29,779 nucleotides of DNA from Protostelium mycophagum (taxonomy: Eukaryota; Evosea; Variosea; Protosteliida; Protosteliaceae). The stretch lies in NCBI GenBank assembly GCA_002081555.1, contig MZNV01001260.1:1-29779 (forward strand), in the 5' to 3' direction. The first letter of the stretch is position 1. Each line of letters begins with the position of its first letter. The position numbers were made by a program, and so were the translations under genes. Of the stretch, positions 1-10,518 are shown piece after piece. The notes beneath the pieces are model-generated. The model was not told the origin of the DNA. It made no database searches and saw only the letters and a list, made by a program, of their open reading frames with translations.

Positions 1-51
1 AAGGCGAGAAGATAATAAATATTCTACCCGTCGAAACACGCGTTTATACAG

Positions 52-293
52 CTACCATTTGATACACGGTAATATGAAAGTGTTGCTCACAACAACAGAG
101 CGGTAGTTGGTAGGGAGCAGCCGAAAATTTTTGGTCTTGATAGGTTTGCGGTACTGGACGTGGCAAAAATAGAAGGTGTGTTCTAGGCCACAAGACACAC
201 CAGAAGGGTTGGAACTGTGTGCAGTCTGTTTGCAAATTCTCTGTGATAGTAGCCTTGCCACACAGTTGTGTTCCTCTTTGTTTCTGCACCCTC
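52..293 (-). CDS. possible terminal exon of a Cys-rich, perhaps secreted, protein (partial)
   Basis: An open minus-strand frame of 80 codons runs from a splice-acceptor-like TATTGTATCCAG to a TAG at 52-54. The product has scattered cysteines (GCRNKEEHNC, GVSCGLEHTFYFC and a final LPCIKW), which would suit a disulfide-rich extracellular domain. No start, signal peptide or upstream exon can be assigned, because the acceptor lies at the edge of a repeat and the next repeat copy carries the same acceptor. A second minus frame across the same bases is also open, which weakens the case. I do not recognise the family, and this could be a chance open stretch. Confidence 0.25.
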
Positions 294-421
294 CTGGATA
301 CAATAAATATCGATGGATACAGGGCAGGCATTGATGACATTAAAACACGAATAAATTAATATAATTTATTCGTAAATGCTGTTATATTTAAATCCACTGC
401 GCAAGTGCAGTATTTAAACAA
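291..421. repeat. AT-rich dispersed/tandem repeat, copy 1
   Basis: This copy begins CTCCTGGATACAATAAATAT and ends in a hairpin-forming stretch, TTTAAATCCACTGC GCAAGT GCAGTATTTAAA. It contains a near-palindromic core (AATAAATTAATATAATTTATT). A second copy starts 172 bp downstream and differs by substitutions and a short insertion. Terminal hairpins and AT richness would suit a MITE or satellite monomer; no terminal inverted repeats or target-site duplication were established. Confidence 0.75.
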
Positions 422-462
422 AAAGGACATGCGTTTTTACACAGGAGTACTGCTGAGCCTCC

Positions 463-618
463 CTCCTGGATACAATAAATATCAATGGATACAGGGCAAC
501 AGGCCAGGTTAATACATTGATGACTTTAAAACACAAATAAATTAATATAATTTATTTGTAAATGCTGAACATGATTTATATTTAAATCCACTGCGCAAGT
601 GCAGTATTTAAACAACAC
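463..618. repeat. AT-rich dispersed/tandem repeat, copy 2
   Basis: This is the second copy of the element at 291-421, starting with the same CTCCTGGATACAATAAATAT and ending with the same ACTGC GCAAGT GCAGT hairpin. Relative to copy 1 it has an insertion after GATACAGGGCA and another near ATGCTG. Its end overlaps the stop codon of the SDR gene (608-610), so the repeat supplies the 3' end of that reading frame. Confidence 0.75.
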
Positions 619-1885
619 AAGGAAAACATAAAGAATTGCTTCTGAGTTGAGCTTTATTATTGAAGATTAACATAAAGACCTGAAAGTGTGAGAAGTTGAT
701 CTCCTGATCATTCATTTCTTCATCACCTCCATCGCACAACAATGTGGATCCGGTGACATAGTTGGACAGATCAGAAGCAAAGAACACGACGGGTCCAGCC
801 AAATCCTCAGGCTTCCCCAATCTGACAGAATTCAACGAAATTTCTGGGTGAGTGTCGACGCTCACCTTCCCAAACAAATGCGACCCTCCATGTATTTTCT
901 CTTTTGTTGATCGCTGAGGTCCTCGCGGTTGATATCTGTCTCTATAGTTCCCGGAAGAACCGCATTGCATCTGATCTGATGGCGTCCTGTTGACACGTCA
1001 TCAAAACAAAAAACGCCAAAGAAGAGGGATCACCGAGAGAGATGGCACAAGACTGCATCAGTGAGATGAGTCCAGCTTTTGTTGGGGTGTAATGTGTTTG
1101 CAATCCACCACCGACTATTCCAGAGATGGAAGATATGGCGATGATACTTCCTCCTTTTCCCTTGCAACATCAATCTGTGCTCATTTCATTTGAGATTCAC
1201 TCACCTGCTTAACCATTTGGTTTGCTGCGGCTCTGACACCGAAGAAGGCTCCGTTCAAATTGACATCTTGGACCTGCATCACATTTGTACATTCTCATTT
1301 TGATTCACTTTTTAATGGATTATTCAGACGTTTCTGATTTAGCGAGGCAGAGACTACGTCCATATACACGAATCATCTCCTCACCTTCCTCCAGAGGTCA
1401 GTTGGCATGTCGAGAAAACTGTGGAAAGGACAGATTCCTGCCTGATTTTTCAGATCAAATTTTAAAAGTGTCATCCTCACATTGCTGACAAAGACATCGA
1501 GATGACCAAATTTTTCTACTGCGGCGGCGACGATAGAGTCTGCCACTGCTTCGTGGGAAACATCTCCAGCAACAGCAATATAAGACACACCATACTCTTT
1601 TAACTCTTCAGTCAGGCTAGCCTGAATGATTTAATGAGTTTCCACGATACCATTCTCGAGATCTCACGACATCTTTGTGGCTCTCTTCATCTCCGATGTG
1701 GTGAATCACGATGTTGGCGCCTTGCTTCGCACAGCCCACGGCGACGCCTCTTCCAATGCCTTTGGACGCTGTGACGCAGTTAATATCATGAAAAATGTAT
1801 GTCCTCACCTCCCGTGATGGCGACGACTTTTCCCTGTCGCTTGTTAGGGAAAATTGAATCGCCCTCTTACCTTTAATAGACTCAT
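608..1885 (-). CDS. SDR-family dehydrogenase, closest in motifs to L-rhamnose 1-dehydrogenases
   Basis: Short-chain dehydrogenase/reductase that should oxidise a sugar or alcohol with NAD(P). Nine exons splice in one frame into 291 residues: 1871-1885, 1809-1839, 1668-1768, 1481-1621, 1385-1441, 1205-1273, 1034-1160, 866-986 and 608-821. Family motifs are complete: TGASKGIG (cofactor binding, split by a 40-nt intron), the NAG motif split by a 39-nt intron, catalytic Ser in AISSISG, YTPTK (YxxxK), and the C-terminal signature RLGKPEDLAGP with VTGSTLLCDGG. RCNAVLPGTIETDI and KYMEGRI resemble the fungal LRA1 group more than typical animal SDRs; that is my recollection of the family, not a search. 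The first intron is only 31 nt. The tail after DGG is long, and its last codons lie in a repeat. An AATAAA falls before the stop, so an alternative 3' end is possible. Confidence 0.88.
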
Positions 1886-2255
1886 ATGATCGGTCCTGGT
1901 GTTTGTTTCTTTGGTTTGTGATTGTTTTGCTCCGCGGAATTACACCTTGACAAGGTGTGTGACATCCCCGCTCTCAGAAACAAAAGTCGACACATTGTAA
2001 TCAAGACAAAACAATCAGTAATCACGAAATCCATCATCTCATCTGCAAATCAAGAACAAATGTCCTGTGTAGAGTTGTAGAAATCCACTATAATACCCTC
2101 TTTTTTTTTATATGATGGTGGCGAAGGTGGCGATAGTAGCAACCTTCTAAGTACAGGTATTAATATCCATAAATTGAACCCTTTTTTGACAAAATAACTC
2201 TTCTACAAATATCAATGGTAAATGTTCTGATGACTTTTGTTTCCTTTATATATCT
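1886..2255. other. intergenic region between two minus-strand genes, with a perfect palindrome
   Basis: No coding frame was found. It should hold the promoter of the SDR gene and the 3' flank of HINT1. A perfect 17-nt palindrome, ACACCTTGACAAGGTGT, lies at 1942-1958, about 57 bp upstream of the SDR start. Its halves contain CACCTTG/CAAGGTG, which resembles a zinc-finger E-box. Otherwise the stretch is AT-rich with a T run at 2101. Confidence 0.5.
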
Positions 2256-2893
<638 letters not shown>

Positions 2894-2929
2894 TCATGAG
2901 CACCATTTTTTTCCTCTTTATTTTGACCG

Positions 2930-4681
2930 TTACAATGCCCCCGCTATTTTTGAATTCAAAAGTTGAAATAGGAATTGCGCGCATTTTTGTGATAGAATGA
3001 GTCCCTCCATCGGATTCGGTGTGGAAATATCATACAAATTTGGTGCAATCACAATCGCTGTACACCGTCAATAACCTCGTTAAGTGAAATTTCACGTAGA
3101 TTTCGTGTAAAATCAGAAGATTACCGATGTTCTGAGCGGTCATTTTGTTCTGAGCAGAAAAGCTGGAAACTTCGACCAAAAAATCCAAAAGCCATGACGT
3201 CAGCGTTTTTTGTGGCTCGGGTAACGAGTTGTAAGCTTGGATACAGTCAGTGGCATCGTGGAAGTTCAGGATAGTAGTGTCTGGTAGTACATTTAATATC
3301 GGTGTGGGAAGGTCTCTGAACCAGATCTGTCATCACATCAGAATGAACAATGATAGAGGATGATTTTGTGATTTTGGTGCATTTAGGCGAAGAGTTCCAA
3401 GCAACGTGGTGTTGTGTGAGGCACAAAGTAATTGTCTAAAATTTTTGTGTGATGGCTTTTCGCCGTAGTGATGGTGGGACACAAAGTAATTTTTTAGTTG
3501 TCTGTGCTTGATTTGATAGATACTCAAAGAGATGTAAACACTACACCCGGCAAAGAAGCCAACGAATTCGGCAGAGCCGCACACAACCTCCTCGCGGCAC
3601 AGCCGCACGACAACACAAAATCCTCCACTCTTTACCTTCATCAAACTCGCGATGGCGTTGACGTCATTCGTATTGACCGCGTCATATTTCTTCTGGTTAA
3701 GAGTGTCCTTCAACCTCGCTATCTCGTTCTGTTCTCCGGCGAGCCTAAAGATCCCTTCGCTTCTCTGTCCGCCCTTCTCGATGAGTAATCTTCGCAGATT
3801 AGCCAAGATGACGGGGACTTGTCTTCCGGCATCTTCTACTTGTTCTAATTCTGTGGGGTCGACGCCGAAGACGCCGTTTTCTGATGTGACTCTCATGTTG
3901 ATAAATAGACTCTGGGCTCCTGTAACAGTTTAGTGATGGAGGTGGGCTATTGACTGCTAAATGGGTGGAGATGCAGGATGAAGGATCACTTCTTTATTTT
4001 TTATTGTGGCTCCGCCACATGATCATCGAAGGATACTGCGAGAGAATCTCGGTTGAGATAGAATATTAATGACGTTTCGGACTTTGCCTTCATTCTTTGA
4101 GGGAATGATCCGTATTCATAGATCAAGTTGAAAAAAGATATTACAGAGATCAGCGAACACATACCATCGATACGGAGGGTGATCTTGAAGTTAAGATTTT
4201 TTCTCTCTTTGATGGTAGTGGTAACTCGGATGGTTCTACTTCTTCCCTAAAATGCATGAGAAAGTGCACGAGAAGACATATCGCAGATTACTCACTCTCT
4301 CTAATACACCCATCGCGGGTGTGAATTCCAAACCGATAGATGCAGGTACGACAGGATCGAAGCGAAATCTAACCTTCCTCTGATCGACATTTGTCAAGAT
4401 GACCTGACAAAATGTCATGAAAAATTGATCGACGTATCACCAGTTCTACCTCATTATGGACAGGTTTATTCAAGTTCATCTCACGAATATCCACCATCTG
4501 TGGTTTAATCTAAGCGATGTCAGATCTACTAACAATTCAGTTTGCCATATCACCTCCAAAGGTGCGACTCCTGGGTCGCCAGCTATATGACAGTCAGTAT
4601 GATAAGCATCTGAACAACGTATCACTCACGTGTATTACTTCCCCTGATTGGGGGAGCTGCTTTAGAACCTCCTAATCCCAT
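2930..4681 (-). CDS. RhoGAP protein with an ASH/MSP-like domain and an N-myristoylation signal
   Basis: GTPase-activating protein for a Rho-family GTPase. Eight exons (4630-4681, 4554-4582, 4450-4497, 4296-4403, 4165-4246, 3636-3919, 3125-3326, 2930-3057) splice in phase to 310 residues. The N-terminus MGLGGSK fits the N-myristoylation consensus (Gly2, Ser6, Lys7), implying membrane attachment. Residues of about 27-130 look like an immunoglobulin-fold ASH/MSP domain (NLNKPVHNE, FRFDPVVPASIG, GRSRTIRVTTTIK). The RhoGAP domain follows: VPVILANLRRLL, arginine finger in GIFRLAGEQ, LMKIWFRDLPTPIL, and an IAIVIAPNLYD block ending in MEGLILSQKCAQFLFQLL. The ASH-RhoGAP order matches the C-terminus of OCRL/INPP5B, but no phosphatase is present, and the GAP sequence also recalls Dictyostelium and plant ROPGAP types. 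An earlier non-coding exon is possible. Confidence 0.85.
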
Positions 4682-5001
4682 AGCGGCTGCACTTCCGATA
4701 AAGTTTAAGAGTAATTAAGCAGTCGTCAGAACACTCAGCAGACGTGACTGTTGTCGAATTGCGTGATATGCAGAAGCCAGAAAGAACAAGTTCCCTCTGA
4801 AAATGGTCGTTTCTCCGCTTCGCACATTTCGCCAAAAAGTTGGCGAAACAATAAAACGAAATAAAAACAATTTCATCTATTTTCAGGCTTTTTTTTCAAT
4901 CGCCAGACAAAGATGTCTGGGTGTTGGTACACTGGATCTAACTCTTTACTGTCTATCTGGTTCTTCATCAGTATATATTCTCTCATCATGGATCATTCTG
5001 T
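4682..5001. other. intergenic region with two strong hairpins
   Basis: This lies between the METTL21-like stop and the RhoGAP start, both minus strand. No reading frame is convincing. Two inverted repeats stand out: TTTCGCCAA AAAG TTGGCGAAA (about 4827-4848, 9-bp stem) and CCAGACA AAGA TGTCTGG (about 4902-4919, 7-bp stem). They may relate to 3'-end formation of the methyltransferase transcript or to the RhoGAP promoter. Confidence 0.4.
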
Positions 5002-5962
5002 TCATTTGACGAAAGAACGCACCTGTTCGCACTCGAACTTCTGTGATATTTTCTCCAAGAAAGTCTTTGTAGTGTGCTCATTGTGATTTTCCGCAGCAAT
5101 CAAGATGGTTGGTACTTCTACAACGGAAGGATGGACGTAGTACTCTTCTACAACAGTGTTTTCTTCTGTAGGTTTAGTTTGAATTTTCCCGCCAAAACAT
5201 AAGAGTTCCAAAGTTTGTACAAGTGGATCGATCAAGAAAGGATAGTACACAAGGTCTGAGGCCAATATGGCGTCGAATTTACGTTCGGTGACGTCATCTT
5301 GACCCTTTTGGGAGAAGGGAGTGGCGGGGGTTATGTGATCGTCTACATCACCGTCACTGAGGAGATATTTTGAGGAAAACTCTTCGCCCCTGCTTTCATC
5401 AATTTTTGAATGGCAATTTGATCCAAATTGGTTGGATCGAGATCTTGGATGTTCAAAAATGATTTGTTGGACATTGTAACTGACCATTTTAGTCTCTTGA
5501 TGACATGATTTCCATCTTCTGGAAGGTTCTGTTTCACATTGTGACGAAGCAAGTCGAATACTGCGTAATCAGTGAAGGTCACCTTGGCTTCGAAAAGACC
5601 AGCGGCGATTCCTACCAAGCCAGTACCTGAGCCTAACTCTAAGACTTTCTTTCCTCTTAAAAATGATGGATCGTGTGTACACACTCGCTGCAGATATTTT
5701 GAAAGGACGAGACTCTATAATATCACTCAGATTAATCAATCAGCGCGAGGAAATCGATTAGGTAACGAATGGAGGCAACAATAGGAAAAGCACTTACTCC
5801 ATCCCAGATCGTTGCACCAAGTGTTTCGACAGAATCAACCGTCCTCTGACTAATTCTTAAACACCTTCTCTCTCCCAGAAGGAATGTAAAGTCTTCATTA
5901 AATCTCTGATCTTTACTCTTTTCTGATCGCCGCCAATCATCTGTTGGTTTGTCTGTGGTCAT
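5002..5962 (-). CDS. METTL21-type protein-lysine methyltransferase (methyltransferase family 16)
   Basis: SAM-dependent methyltransferase of the family that modifies lysines on chaperones and elongation factors. Three exons (5798-5962, 5485-5714, 5002-5389) join in phase to 260 residues. Landmarks are GATIWDG followed by SLVLSKYLQ, motif I VLELGSGTGLVGIAA, the acidic residue in FTDYAVFDLL, RLKWG, and the DxxY signature SDLVYYPF that marks this family. The second intron reads partly like coding sequence, but removing it as GTCAGT...AAGCAG restores the expected KWG. I chose the ATG in MTTDKPTDD; an in-frame ATG-less extension lies upstream. The insert between KWG and FDAILASD is longer than in METTL21A and acidic (DGDVDDH). 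The substrate cannot be told from sequence. Head to tail with the RhoGAP gene. Confidence 0.88.
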
Positions 5963-6254
5963 GGTGGGATGATACACGATGATGTGTCCATCCTGCCGTT
6001 GTAAAACCTAGAATAATAAAATTCAAATTTTTCACCTGAAATTCCAAAGTCGATCAACCAATGCCCCTGATGTGAAGATGGAAAATAAGACACTACACAT
6101 ATCCAATTCTATTAGTTGTTCTATTGATAATTGGAGGCTGGCACTGGCGACAGATCGGCATCGGAGCCATCAAAAACAGGTTCTTGATTCATTTATGCAG
6201 CTTCATCATTCGTGACACTTGGAAATGGAAAGGTATTTTTAACGCCGATTACAG
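5963..6254. other. bidirectional 5' region between divergent genes
   Basis: This separates the minus-strand methyltransferase start from the plus-strand IQ-motif gene. It probably holds both promoters and the unassigned first exon(s) of the IQ gene: a candidate stretch around 6138-6190 encodes a short Ser/Ala-rich peptide, and a second around 6199-6230 leads into the first confident exon. No TATA or other element can be fixed. Confidence 0.35.
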
Positions 6255-9200
6255 TCTCTTGATGAGAAAGATATCCAACATTGGAGGCGTCTGGCGCGAT
6301 CAAAGGAATTGCAGCTGGCAAAATCGAAAGCAACCCAAATCGTTTCGCAGAGAGAAAAAGTAAGTGAATAGTTCTGTCTAAATCTGCTAAGTGATGCAGG
6401 AAGCTGAGCAAAGACGAAAGTTAGATCAAACGAGATTAATTCAGGCTGCATGCCGTGCTTATTTCGCCAGAAAAAACTATGTTCAGCAGAGGCAGATTCG
6501 AGGTGATTCTTGAGTGTCGTTTGAAATTCAAAATAATTAAAGCGCGCCAAAATCTGGAGGGAGTATTGAGAACGTGTATTTACAGAAGAAGATATCTCAT
6601 TTTATTGTGGTCTACAATCCGAATTCAATCTATTTGGAGAGGGTACGAGATCATTCTAATATTAGACCATATTTGTGTGTAATTATTGGATTTTTTGACA
6701 AATAAATGCAGTCGCTGGTGCCGAAAAAATCTTCCAAAAATGGAAAACACTCGCAAAACCATCGTTGTAGAACCATTCATAGATATCGAATCTCTAGCTC
6801 CACCTGTTCAGGTCAAACCACCCCAGCCAAGAGCGGACCTCGCACGCAAAGGGTCAAAGCTGGATCTCTTAAAGGCCCGAAAGAAGGGGAGGTGGAGGTC
6901 AGGCACCAGGAGTGAACAAGTCATCAGCGAGACAAATTTCAGTGATGATGACAGTGAGGATCCTTTTGAGAATGGCGATAAAGAAGAAGGTTTCATAGAG
7001 CAAAATGCCATGAGTTTGACAGAACTACAACCTACCAGAGCAGAACAAGACGTCATGGAAAAATTGAATAAGATGTCAATGTGAGATGAACATTCAGAAA
7101 AGCACTGAAATGTCCAGGAATTTTGAAGATGTACATAATCAAGGTGTAAAGACGAGAGATTTTCAACAGACAAGAAAGTTACTCGAAAATGCAACGCAGC
7201 AGCAAGAACAGGGTAATTTAGAGGAAGCACTCATGTACTGGAGAAAAGGTGAGTCTGTACTTCTGCGGATTCGCTGAATGCGTCAGCGGACAAGAGGTTG
7301 GCCGAAGCAAAAGGTCAAGAATATCTGCGTAATCGAGTACAAAAACGAATCGAAAGGGCTGAAGCGATGTTGTTTGGTGAAATCAGTATGAAAAACAAAC
7401 CTTCTTCGCCGAAAACCCCAGAGGCGAGTTGTAGTCAGTGAATAATTGTTGAAAATTCCCAGAGAATTCCGAGGGACATATTCGCCGAGAGATTACCACA
7501 GAGACAATCTGACATCATTAGCCCTGCATCTGTGGATTTGTTGTTGCCCAACATGATGAGTCTCCCGGTACGCAGGAAATTGTCATTTGAAAACGGGAAA
7601 GAAAATGGTAATTCTGATCTCACTGAACATCTTGTAAATATTCATTGAGTAGGTCATGACGGTCCAAAGCTCACAGCAGCCATGTTCAGGCAACAACAAA
7701 ACCCAGCCTTCCCCTCACCCGGCTTGGCGCCGGATTTTCCCAAAGAGAAACCACATAGAAAGATATCCATGGAGAAGATCAAAGCTTCACGGTAACATCC
7801 CAAGAGTCATGACATCAAAATGACCGAGGATAGTTCACTGAGTCCATATCAAAAAGGCCTTTTAGATGGGCTGATGAGGGCAATACACGTCAGAAAATTG
7901 TACAATTCGAAATATGTCGAAAATCTGAGGAGATCAATTGAGGTGAAATTTCGTATTTATTAAATTTGAAAAATCGTAAAGAAAAACATTTTATTGAGAG
8001 AAAAACATATTGAATGACAGGAAATAATTCAAATGATAGGATTATGAAAGAGAGATCGAGGCAATGGAAATAGAATCAGTAACACACGACAGTAACCAAT
8101 TCGCTTTTTTACAGAATCTAAAAAGGGATGTGAGTAAATCTAATTCTCCGAAATAATATGAGATAAATTGACATATTACCATAGCGTGATTCAATCAAAG
8201 CCGAATTCTGGGACATCTTCCACAACGAGCAAAATCTGAGAAGAAGAAGTTTACTATCAGCAGCAAATATCAAAAGTATCAAAGTAGATTTAAATATAAA
8301 GGCGGGAGCACGCAGGTCGACATCTCCTCAGATACACCAAAGAACAAAAAGGCATATGCCTACTACTCAAGTAAGTTGCTCTGTTGTATTCAGCTGACGT
8401 TTTTGGTAGAGTGCGGAAGCCATTATGAGCCCTTCAAAGATAAAGATCAAAGACCCTTCCAGAATCTTGCACCGGCAAAATGATCCCCTCCCTGTATCGT
8501 CTACAACTACCATCCCAACAGTTAAGATGTCGTTGCAAAACCCAGCCGCCGTTGTAAAGAAGAAAATATCTCCATTGAGCAGGAGACCTTCGATCACTGC
8601 CACGTCAACACCATCACCCCCTCCAGCGCCATCAGATAGTGATGAGGTCAGCGCGACGAACCAGTTGGCGGCGAAATCCACTTTTCAATTTTTAAAAAGG
8701 TGACTTTCGCGCCAAGATCTCTGATCAATCCCTTTAGGACGTCAAAAGTCCCAGAACCCATTAACTTGGAATATTTGAAGAAGATAAAACCACTTGTGGC
8801 ATCTATCAGGCCTCCAGAGGAAGAAAGAAAGATCGAAATGAATATGAAGGGAAAAATGGCGGGAAAATCGTCTCCTGAGACGCAGGTAAGATGTAAAAAT
8901 TCAAGTGGAGCTGAGTAATTGTAGACAGGGGATAAATACGCTCAGAAGCGAGAGGCATTAAAGAGGATCAACCGAACCCGTGCTAAGAAAAATTCCTCCG
9001 GGTCAGAAGCCGACACTTCACTACAATCACCTCCACAGCAGGACCCGCTGCCACCCGAACAACCTCCCCCCCAGCCTTCAGTTACCCGGCCACCTCCTTC
9101 ACATATTCCCAGACTCAGTCGGGTCTCGCATCCTCCTCCATCGCAAGATGAGATCATCGACATTGACATCACGCCAAGGTCGATCATCGTTCCAGATGAC

Positions 9201-9706
9201 AGACAGCCTCCAACACGCATTCCCATCCGGAAGGACTCTCTACTGATGCGTCAGCACCACCCTGAGCCCCAAAAATTGGTGGTGAAGAAGATGGAACCCC
9301 TCCCCGAAGGACTGGAGCAACTTTTCACGTTTGTCTTTGACACAAAACCAGGTGAATCTGGTGAGTGTCTTATCGTGTATCTCTTGTTTATAATTGTGCA
9401 GTTCCAGAGGTTCCACCCACGGAAATATTTGGCAAGAAACCGGAAGGCTCTGTCATTCCAAAGCTGTCTGCTGAGAGTTTTCCCCCACATCTTGAAGAGA
9501 TGTACTCACAGTGGTATCAAGAGCTAGTCAATGTAGTCCTTCCTGGCCAGCTCACATTTCAAAAAGTTGAATAGAAACAAACATCACATTTGCTATTTGA
9601 GCCATTGGAATCCAAAATACTTCAAGAGACACAGATTATTTTCTCTAGCATTGAGTGGTGCAAGGCACTGGAAAGCCATAGAAGAAGATGTGTTGGGTCA
9701 GTTTAA
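6255..9706 (+). CDS. IQ-motif, proline-rich protein with CP110-like central region (5' end uncertain)
   Basis: Fifteen exons join in phase to at least 886 residues (6255-6359, 6400-6502, 6543-6642, 6712-7080, 7118-7248, 7287-7423, 7463-7607, 7653-7791, 7834-7942, 8040-8129, 8185-8370, 8410-8699, 8738-8885, 8925-9360, 9402 on). In order: an IQ motif (LIQAACRAYFARKNY), a second IQ-like segment (IRIQSIWRG), acidic and basic low-complexity sequence, a helical MIT/TPR-like stretch (EEALMYWRKADKRLAEAKG), then MRAIHVRKLYNSKYVENLRR and FWDIFHNEQNLRRRSLL. The last two resemble, from memory, the calmodulin-binding centre of the centriolar protein CP110. The C-terminal half is Pro/Ser-rich. The first exon was not found. 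The boundary after 7423 is either a GC-AG intron or a 27-nt intron. An in-frame TAG at 9572-9574 can be removed as a 39-nt intron; if retained the protein ends there, otherwise at 9706. Confidence 0.7.
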
Positions 9707-10072
9707 GGGCTTCCTCTGCTCTGTCGCAATATCCATAATGATGCATTCCTTATTGCCTCATCATGAACTGATGGATATCTCTGCCCTCCTGTAGCAATAT
9801 CCTCACTATCCAGTGTTGACACCACTATGTTATGTTGCAATAGAAGACATAACTCTATACATCACTCTGTAATGTTTAGGTGCCAGAGAAGCTCCACTGT
9901 ATTTATTTAGAGACAACACAAACAGCACAGTCTTACCTATATCCCTCCATCTTCTGCACATCCTTCTTAACTGCACATATGCTCCATCTATCTGTACATC
10001 CTCCTGCTCTATTGTCATCACTTAGCAGCCCTTCACACATTCTTGTTCTCTTCTTTTGTTGTTTTGTTTCAG
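9707..10072. other. stretch with no confident gene; possible long intron
   Basis: If the preceding gene splices at GTTTAAG (9701), this is its last intron, ending in a pyrimidine-rich tract and TTTCAG at 10072. It contains several short ORFs on both strands, none with coding character, and two copies of GCAATATCC. Confidence 0.35.
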
Positions 10073-10285
10073 CGTCATCAAGTAGAGTATGTGAGTCCTG
10101 ACAATGGATCAGTGATCCACATCATGCAACTCAATCAAGTTCATCTTGTGCCTTTTCACGGAGGCAAAGAGCTGCAGATTCTATATAACAACAACCGTTC
10201 GGATTTTGAAAGGTTCAATTACTTTGGCTCTTTGGCCAAAGATTCTTCGCACTCAACATCTCCTTGGACAATAGCCAATACTTAA
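10073..10285 (+). CDS. possible terminal exon (71 codons), perhaps of the upstream IQ gene
   Basis: A phase-0 open frame starts just after a good acceptor (TTGTTTTGTTTCAG) and ends in TAA. The peptide (RHQVEYVSPDNGSVIHIMQ, then LVPFHGGKELQILYNNN) reads like real protein, and I do not recognise it. It is phase-compatible with a donor at 9701, which would make it the last exon of the IQ-motif gene. No alternative parent is nearby, because the next gene begins at 10519 with its own ATG. Confidence 0.4.
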   Translation, partial: RHQVEYVSPDNGSVIHIMQLNQVHLVPFHGGKELQILYNNNRSDFERFNYFGSLAKDSSHSTSPWTIANT

Positions 10286-10471
10286 TGACTGTTGAGTCCT
10301 GAGATTGTGAGAAAATGATTCATCATCTGTTGTTCCATCTTGCTCCAGTTCGAAATTCTCCGAGAGCATTTTTACGTTTTTCCGGTAATCTGAATTAAAA
10401 TAATTGCCATAGAAACAAAAGTTCAACGGCTGAACAGATTTTTGGCGCCAAGTTTCAAACATCAGCCTCAT
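10253..10471 (-). CDS. small minus-strand ORF, doubtful
   Basis: A 72-codon ORF beginning MRLMFETWRQKSVQPLNFCF, with an acidic mid-section, overlaps the end of the 10073-10285 exon in antisense. It has no recognised domain, intron or neighbour support. It is kept only because this interval otherwise lacks a gene on that strand. Confidence 0.15.
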   Translation of the reverse strand: MRLMFETWRQKSVQPLNFCFYGNYFNSDYRKNVKMLSENFELEQDGTTDDESFSHNLRTQQSLSIGYCPRRC

Positions 10472-10518
10472 AGACTTGACATGATCATCTCTTCAATAGA
10501 GACCATCTGTTAGAGTGA

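Noticed and set aside
291-618. CRISPR-like array
   Set aside because: There are only two long diverged copies without spacer/repeat regularity, in a eukaryotic context.
3410-3500. Direct repeat CACAAAGTAATT in a RhoGAP intron as a transposon footprint
   Set aside because: The two 12-nt matches, about 60 bp apart, have no flanking structure and may be chance in AT-rich intron DNA.
6686-6711. Start codon of a separate gene at the ATG in TTGGATTTTTTG
   Set aside because: It lies in an intron; the exon starting at 6712 continues the IQ protein in phase.
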